DNA from: Paraspadella gotoi
Lineage: Eukaryota; Chaetognatha
Assembly (NCBI GenBank): GCA_051294375.1
Contig: CM119266.1
Span: 19,293,657 to 19,357,656 of the forward strand
DNA: 64,000 nt
Direction: 5' to 3'
Below the pieces are notes generated by a model. It ran no database searches and was not told the origin of the DNA. It worked only from the letters and a program-made list of their open reading frames with translations. Position numbers and translations under genes: made by a program. Shown here in pieces: positions 28,401 through 37,400 of this stretch (position 1 is the first letter of the stretch; every line of letters starts with the position of its first letter).

Positions 28401-31400
28401 ATCGCTCCACCGGATAAAGCTTCTTGAAAGCACGTACGTATACTACTGACACTTATTTTAATCTTTTCGTAATGTTAAGAGAAGCGAGCGAAAAATTATC
28501 ATGAAAATAAATGATCAGAATTAGTGTCATGGTCCAGCACATCAAAACCAAATCTAAATCTATGGAGAAAATATTTCAAACTGCTTTTGAAGTGAAACCA
28601 AACTTGCCTTGTAAATTTTCTGGAAGGAATAAAATTCCAATTCAATGAGTCAAATACATATAAACCATAATCAAAATAAAAAAAAACTAAACGCCTGTAA
28701 TTAAAACTAAAAAGCAACCAAAACGTGGAAGCAGCATCGACCCACTTTTTATTATCAAAAACGTATAAGACTCACCGTCGGGGGAAACCGTGAGAAGAGG
28801 GGGTTTTTCGATTTCAGGATTAACAGTCTCACACAGCCGCGTGGCCTCGTCATCCGCCAAGCTGTGAACTTGTTTCAAATGGCGTGACAGATTCCCTTTC
28901 GTAGACACCTAAGTTTACAATGATGACGATAGAATAGTAAAAATTAGAACCACTTTTTACCTTGGCTTTCACTGCAGTTTACTGTGCAGTGTCCTCTAAC
29001 CTTTCGTCCGCAAGTGGGGCACGCATAAAGCCTGCGACCAGTATGAAGGGTCATATGTTGGTCGAGGTGATGCTTTTGAGAAAAGGCCTTTCTGCAATAA
29101 ACGCAGACGAAGCTTCTTTCTTTCCCATCGGGCCCCACTATCGTTGTCGTAGTACCATGAGAGGGCGCGGTCACGGAGGTCACGGGCTGTGAAAAAAAAA
29201 GTTAAGAATGCGGAAGATCCGAGCCTCTGGAGTAATTCTTATTAGTGGGATCTGGTAAGTCCTATTTTTCCAAGAAAGTCCGTCAAATTTTAGCAATTAC
29301 CTGGGTAAGTCCATCGATCGCCAGAATGTTGCCGTCTAATGAGACGCCGTCTCTGACTTCATTACCCGACTCAGCAACAGGTTCGGCTTTCGGAATTTTC
29401 GATTCGACATCCGTCGCCGTTTCACTATTGCCACCGGTGATGGTGTTGTTGGTGTTGTTGTTACTGCTGCCAGTGCTGTTCTCGCCATGCAATGCATGGT
29501 GCTTTTTCAAAGCAGACACGGTGAAGTAGCGCTTTCCGCACAAAGAACACATGAATCGCTTTTTTACCTAAATCAACAACAGTTTAATTTAATTTTGTTA
29601 AAAATTGTTTTAAACAAGTTTGTACCTTAGAGGCGTTGGCCTGTCCTTGACCGCCACTTCCGTTGACGGATCCCGCATTGGACAAACTCCCGTCCCCTGA
29701 GGCGTCGCCGTCGACTCCTTGTCCACCGCATGACGCGACTCCTTCGCCCGATAAAAGGCCTCCACTTGAGGCACTTCCACCCACGCTTTCCTAGAAGAAA
29801 AGCGTCAATAATTAATTGATATAAACCGGTATTTTCATTATGGAGAAAAACAATTTAATTGAAAAATATGATTTACTAAAAATACCAACCGGCTGATCAT
29901 TTAAGGTAAACGAATCCGTTTCTTTCGCGTACGAGAGACCAGCTTTAGACTCGAGTAGCGCTAAGCACTGCGTTTTGAGAGAGGCCCAGGGCAGTGATAG
30001 ATCAAGCCCTGGATCACGCACACTATCCAAAGTATCTATCAAATCCTTCGTCACGGTTTCCTCCACATTTTGCAGAAGAATGCGACCGTTCTAAAAAAAG
30101 GAGCAAGGTTATATGAACTTAGCTAGATATTCTAAAATCTATGTAACTCATAGTTTTCTAGTAAATAAACCTGCAAGACGGTTTGCTCGTGCGGTGTTAG
30201 CGGTCTGTTCTTGCCGGCACAACGGCATTCACCATCAGGCTTTGTCAGAGCGGCCGTTGTTATCCCCACACCGCCAACTGGCGGATTCTCGATCGCCCAC
30301 TTTTGTTTGCAGAAAGCGCAGGGAGTAAGTTCGCCATCGGACTCGCATGAAGTCGTTCCGTCGGCGTCTTTCGACTTGGGGTGAATCTCTGCGGCCTCTA
30401 GTAGACGGTACTTTTTTTCGTCTGGACTGAGCGAAAAAGCTAAAAAAAAAAACAAAAGGGAAGGAGTTATAAATGGTACATTGGTAGTGAAGATCTCGTC
30501 CTCTCTCACCCGTGAGGTTGCATAGTTGTCGCGCCAGGATTTGGTTGGTAAAGACGCAGGTGAGAGTCAAACAGGTGTGGGCCAGGTCGCCCTCAGCGTT
30601 TGCGGCCGAGGGTCTGTCGGACGCCTTTAGGGCCATGTCCAGGGCCTCACGGTCCATGCGAAGTCCCAAAGTGGCGAGCTGGACGCAAAGCTGGAGACTC
30701 GAACCTCCAAACTGAAACGGGTATAGAGAAAAATTGAGTCAAATACCTGTATTAATATAATTTAACTTGAACATAATGCTTATTAAGATTGACTATTTCA
30801 AGACAATTTAAATTCAACTACAAGATAGTAAAATTATTTGTTTTTATCAAGATTAATTAATAACTGACCATGCGATGGAGGACTTGGATGAGCATGCCCA
30901 ATTGAAGCGAGTTGGCCGCCAGCTGGGCCACCTTCAGAACGCTATGGGCAAACGTGTCTAAACTACCGTCGGCCCGCGCTTGCAACTCACACCAGAGCCA
31001 TAACAAATCCTGAGAGTAGGAGTTTAAAGGTAACTAAACAATGATTTTTACAAAAACATAACCATCATACTCGTACCTTAGTGCAGCAATAATAAGTCGG
31101 TTTGACCCAGTCCTGTAATGTACACGCCTGGGCCAGTTTCAAAGCTACGTCTTCTGCGTCGGGTTGCGTCTGCTGCAGTCTTTGGATCAACGCAACACCA
31201 TGATCGCAAGTGATGCTCTTTACCTGCGTACAATACAAACAAAAGCATTTTTGAAAAAGAATAAGTGGTGTTTACTGATCTCAAATGGAGAATATTAACC
31301 GACAAAATAATGGGGGCGAACGACACCGACAGACCGACAAATTATGTAATCGGGTCCGCTTTAAGAAGTTCCTACTAAAAATGGGAGCGGACCGGCGGAC

Positions 31401-34400
31401 CGACCATGTTTTTTTGTTTTTTTGACCTTTTTGTAAACTACTTCACCCCTGAAATTATCCTTTTTTTTTCAGTCTATATAACTTTACCTTCCTTTGTCTC
31501 TTACTTTCTATAGAAATTTGCTCTTCTGTCTGCACACACTAGATCTTCACTTGCATCGCTTTACACAAAATAGCACATTTTTGCCTGTTTTAGTCTTAAT
31601 AAACCAGATGGCTTCACAAATAAAAGAGCATTTTAAAAAACAAAATAACATTCAATTTTAGTTTAAGTACATCCTCCAGAGGTTTTAAACTTTTTTTAAA
31701 AACAAAACCATCCTATGAAATTTTTTTGGTGTTTTCACCCTATTCTACTAGAGGGCTTTAAAAAGAAGGAAGCTTTTTGTAAGACAAAGGAACATTCAAA
31801 ATAAACTTTATCTGCACCCACTAGATCTTCACTTGCACCTGCTTTCCAACAAAATAGCAATTGTTTTTTAAAATTTTTATTATCTTAAAACTTTTTTTGC
31901 TATTTTTAATAAGTATTTTTTTCTTATTCTATTTTATTTTATTACATTTCTTATTCTATATATCAATCAAAGAATTTTAATCATATGTCATATATTAAAA
32001 CTAAAATAATATTGTTTTGATTTATAAATATTTTTTTTATTACTAAAATATTATTAGTGCCGCAGTAACAGTTCACTTAAAGCCCTTGAAAAAGATTTAC
32101 ATGTATTGGCGCAGCAACTGGTTTCTGGTGTTTCTATTCATTGTCACCTCTTTGGTGAAGCTGCCGAGGTCACCCGTTCGATACAAACACAGCAACTGCG
32201 CTTCCCGCATCGTCAGATTGTCCGCGTACTTGGGATGAGATAAGCAAGCCGTCGCTAAACGAGCTGCCAAATCCTGAGTGACGATGATAGAAAACAAGTT
32301 TGAGCAAAAAATGCACTAAAAAAATCATAACGAATAGCAATGTCTCGATAGCTTACTTGACAATCCTGTTTAGCCAGAAAGTCAACGAAGAGCAGCAAGA
32401 GCGAGGGACTTTCGGATTCGATGTAGGAGAGAACCTCGTCCGGCTGAAGGTCCTCCTCCCCGCTCAATATTGCGCTCAGCGTCGGGTGGCGCTCGTTCCA
32501 GGGACGTTCGATTAACTCAAGCACGTGCTGAAGAAGCGGAAGATCGAATCCGCGTAAAACCTCGTGCGCCCTTTGAATCGCGCCTTAAAATAAAGAAGGT
32601 TAATACAATACATAATAATAATTCAAAACATTGTGGTTGTTGCAGAATGCATTTACATTTTGTTTCAAAATGAAAAAAAAAAGCAGAATTAAATAGCGAA
32701 ACTTTTTGTTTTGTTTTTCCACTCGGATGATTCAATCGAAACTTTATTGCCAGGTCAATCAAACACTTATTTACCCACGGTCCCGCACAAAATTTCAAGT
32801 CAATCGTTCGATCCACTCATGAGTAAATAGAGTTCGGACAGTCAGACGGCCATCAATTTTTTGCGCAATTTTTCATACTTGATAGTGACAGACGGCGCCT
32901 ACCGGAAAAAGCTTTTCGGACGTCATCACCGCAGTTGAACCAGTCGGCGCTGAGTACCGCAGTGGCGCATTCGATAAATAGTTTGTGGAACGTCGTCGAT
33001 ATTTCCGACGAAGACGACAAAAGCGTTGGGCGCTTTGAAAGAAATTAGCGTAAAAGTAAATTTTAAGAAAATGGAGGTAGGTAAATCATTGTCTATTAAG
33101 GAATCTAACCTGAGCTGCAAACTGTTCAACAGCAGATTCCAGAGCACCAATCTTCGAGGCGAAATCTTTACTTGACTCAAGGGCATCTTGAAGATTCTGC
33201 AACATTAATAAAATATCTATTAGGGTAAGGGATTAGGTTAGAGTTAGGCACAGTAAAAACATTCTTAAATACGTAAAGACCGTTTCATATGGACTTGTTT
33301 TATGTAGATCGGAAGTGATAAAGATTTTTAATTAAATTTCAGCTAAAATAATTTTTAAAAACTTTCAAACAGTGAAATTCATCAATTTTATTTACTTTTT
33401 TTATTAAGTAAAGATGAATAATTTTTGAAGATTTATTATAATATAGGTAAACATCACTTAGAAATAATTTAAAATATAAATAGTATTTCGTGTACAAAGC
33501 AGAGTTTTTATTTTGACAAACAACGATATATTTTGTCCAAATAAAAACGTAACGAAAAGAAAGGAAATTACTTAAATAGTATTTTATATTATATTAATAC
33601 TTGAATTAGATATTAACTTTGATTTCCCCACCCAAACCCTCATCAGTTGCCTCGGCTCGAGATATCTACAGCGAGCCTCTCCCCCCAACTCTCTCTGGGC
33701 TATTAAGCTTATAACGCTAGAAAGTAAAAAAGTGGGTTACGGTTCGTGCCCTTAAGAGCAATACTAGCTAGTATTCCAAAAAAGGAAATACTAGTTATAA
33801 CAAAATCCACAATGTTTAAACATTTAGTGTAGGAAAAAAAAAAGGTTGAGAGAAGAGGCCGTCATCCTCGATCTGGGGCGTCAACTTTGGATTGGAATCA
33901 ACAGACTGAACACTGAACAGTGTCCTACTCTTTCACTTTGGAATTAAAACAACCTAATATCGAACTACCCTGGGTAATTTGGTGTGAGCGCAGAGAGAGA
34001 GAGAGAGAAATTGAGAGAGAGATTGAGATAGAGAGAGCGAGAGAGCGCTCTCGAGCTTGGAAGAAAATAATGCATTTTAGAGAGCTATGATCGCGCCCGT
34101 GACATGTAGTCGATGTGGGACAGTGGGCCTCCTCTCTGCGAGTAATCAGCTGATTTCAGAGAGAGGCAGTTTAAAAATATACGTCAGTGCTAAGGAAAGC
34201 CCCACCATTAATGATTACGAACAACTTCACCTGAATAATAAACTCTTTTAAACAAACAATATTATCGATAACGATATAATATCCTCAGATTTTTCTCATT
34301 AAAACTTTTTAAATCCCTAATTTTCATAAAATTTTTTTATAATAATACTTCCCTATCGTCATCAATATTTTTTTTTATTTTTCTACTAAGGCTTTCAGTA

Positions 34401-37400
34401 CTGGAATTCTTAAAACATTTCTTTCAAACAAAGCGAAGTTAGCAATTCATGGAGCTGCTTCAATCATTCCTGATCCAACATACTGAATATAGAATTCACT
34501 AAGTAATATGGAGAAGGCAACTAGAGCCATTTCCTAGGAATGATGCAATTGGAAACAATTTAAAAGAAAACTATTGATTTGTTATGACTTTCTCTTACAT
34601 TCACTCTCTTTCTCGCTTCTCAACTGTACATAACTTTTTAAACTCTTCATAACTTTTCGGTCCTGAAAAATTAACCTAAATGATTTTTGACAATTTACTT
34701 TTAAATAATAATATTTTATTATTATATTATATATATATATATTCAATATATTCAGCCTTAATACTTAAAGAAATCTTTATATATTATATATATGTATACT
34801 CCCTAAACAATATAAAAGTTATAAAAGCACTGATTAAAAAGTATTTTAAAATATTAATTATAGTTTATAAACAATATTGATTTTTGTATAAATGTTTAAA
34901 AAATATTAATAAACTTATTTTTTAAAAGCTTTAAATCCTAATTTTGTATTAATAAAACATTATAATGTTTAATATTTTTTCTTATATATTATTATATATT
35001 ATGTAACATAATTTTTATTTTATATCTTTTATATAATTGTATCCATCCTCCCCCTGAAATAGACTGCCCCCTCTACAGTTGCTTCGCCTCGAGGCCCTTT
35101 TGAGCAATATAATCTCATTTTTTCTGGCGGCGCGTTTCAAATTGCCATATTGTACGCCTTTACAATAAGTTTTGTTATAAAACTAAAATTATAAACTAAG
35201 GCGAAAGATTTATCCCGTAATTAATCTATGAATTTTGTATTAGTTTAAAAATAGATTCAATGATGTTAAATTGTTTAACCTGGCAGGTGCTCTCTGATCA
35301 ACTTAAATCTAAAAAAAATTTTTGAATATCTCAATAATCGACTTCGTCGCTATGATTTTCCGCTGCCGAAGAAGGCAGCGTCTCTGACAGCGTTTTTTGC
35401 AGCTGCTGCAATGCTCAGTAAAGCCTGGCAGCGATTCTTGCAAAAATGAAGAGAAAGAAGAAAGAAAATGGCTTCCCTTGGACGCCATGTTGAATGCGAG
35501 GCTCGGCGAGTGAGAAGCCTGGCTAGCGCGAAGGAAACCATCTAAACAGAAGCCTGACTTGCTAGGTAACACCCGAGTACGATGAATACTTACACTCTCG
35601 GCTCCAGACCTAGCGGTTGATGATGACGATGTTGTAGAAACAAGCCTCGAAACTAGTTTTTCGCTCGAAAGACGTTAGTCAGACATCAAAAATAAAATCA
35701 GATATTCATTTAAGGGAAATAAAACTCGTTCCGTTCTCCTGTATTAGATCACCCCTAGTTGAGATTCAACTGACATTTTTAGTGAGCGTTTTAACCGGGT
35801 TCATTTATATCTCTCTATTCATTGAACAATAAAGATATTTTGCACATACGTAATAGGATAAACGTTTAAAGAAATTTGAACTTCTCTTCTAGAAATTTTT
35901 ATTTGTAAAATAAATACCGTTTTAACTTACTGACTTTGGTCACTAATTAATTATTCATTAGTAGTTATGATTTTTTCTTTTTTTCTATATTCTTAATTTT
36001 TAATTCACTCTGGTTGCTTATAGAAATTTTGCTGGGGAAATTAAAATTAGCATAACACATCTAATTATGAAAGATTCTGATAAAAATCTACGTCCGTCGT
36101 TCTGTCCGTCTGTTTGATGCCCGTTACTTTTAAGTTTAACGCATTATTAGATTAATCGATTAATACATTAAGTTAAATGTATAAAAAAAAAAGGTGAACG
36201 AAATGGAAAGGAGTAGCTTGGTTATTGTCCGTGAAAAATAATCAAGTCATGACTACCAATCAGTTTATTAAGCAAAATAAATATATATATTTAAATTAGT
36301 TAAAGTTATCCATTGATGAAATAAGATCATAAAATTTATTATTTTTAGTTTTTATTAGTTAGCCGGCGCGATATTCTAATCTTAATGCTCAATCTTGATT
36401 ATATAACATTTGAAAGCTATAACGATAGTTGTCATTGGATCAATTTGAATTGGAAAATTTACTTATTTAGATTTAGAATAAAATGGGTATAGATGAAAAA
36501 TCCAACGATAGTTTTGTAGTCGGGCATTGCCTAGATTCACCCCGCCTATAAGCATGACACTTTCATGGTGGCTCATTGTGGCTCATTGAGTAAAGCCATC
36601 AGCTCATGACCACTAGGTACCGGGTTCAATTCAAACCCGGTACCTACGCTGCGGGAAGCGTGAGGACGGCCGTAAGCCGCCTTGGGGCCGTGGTTCCAAG
36701 CCTGGTTCCAAGCCCAGGACCCGTTCCATGGCTGCTAGAGGGGGTTATAGAAGTTACGGATAGTCATCTTCAGCCCACTGAGCGCCTTATCCACAGTTTT
36801 TTATTTACAATAATAATCATATATTCGAATAAACGATGAGGGCAAATGATTGCTTTTTAATTCTTCTTAATCTAATCAAAAATAATAATCTATATAAAAA
36901 TTGGGTTGATTTTACTTTCGCCGACCGGGGTTACGTCTTAAAGGTGGTTTAGGGTTATGGTAATTAGGTAATAATTTTTATTAATTGTTTTTAAAAAAAG
37001 TATTTTAAGTTGTTATTCAAAAAAAAAAAAAAAACCCGGGTCGGCGAAAGTAAAATTTTGCTTACAAATTTATTAAATATTTTAAAAAACTTACTTTGGC
37101 ATTCGTGGAGATCAATGACCTCTGGAAGACTATAGGAAAACGAAGAGCAAGGTTTTTTTTAAGAATTAACGGAAAAAAGAAGAACGAAATGGAACGGAAG
37201 AGGATAACATTTCAGGAAAAAAAATAAAGGAATTCAGATATCATAATTTTTCTTTTAATATTTTTTATTTCTGTTATATGAAATTGGTACAACCAATATA
37301 TATTTGGGTAAAAATTAAAGTTACAATAAATTATGGTTAAGAATAAATTAAGAATAAGTGTAAGTTAATTAGAAAAATAAGTTAGGGTTAGGGGTAAAGG

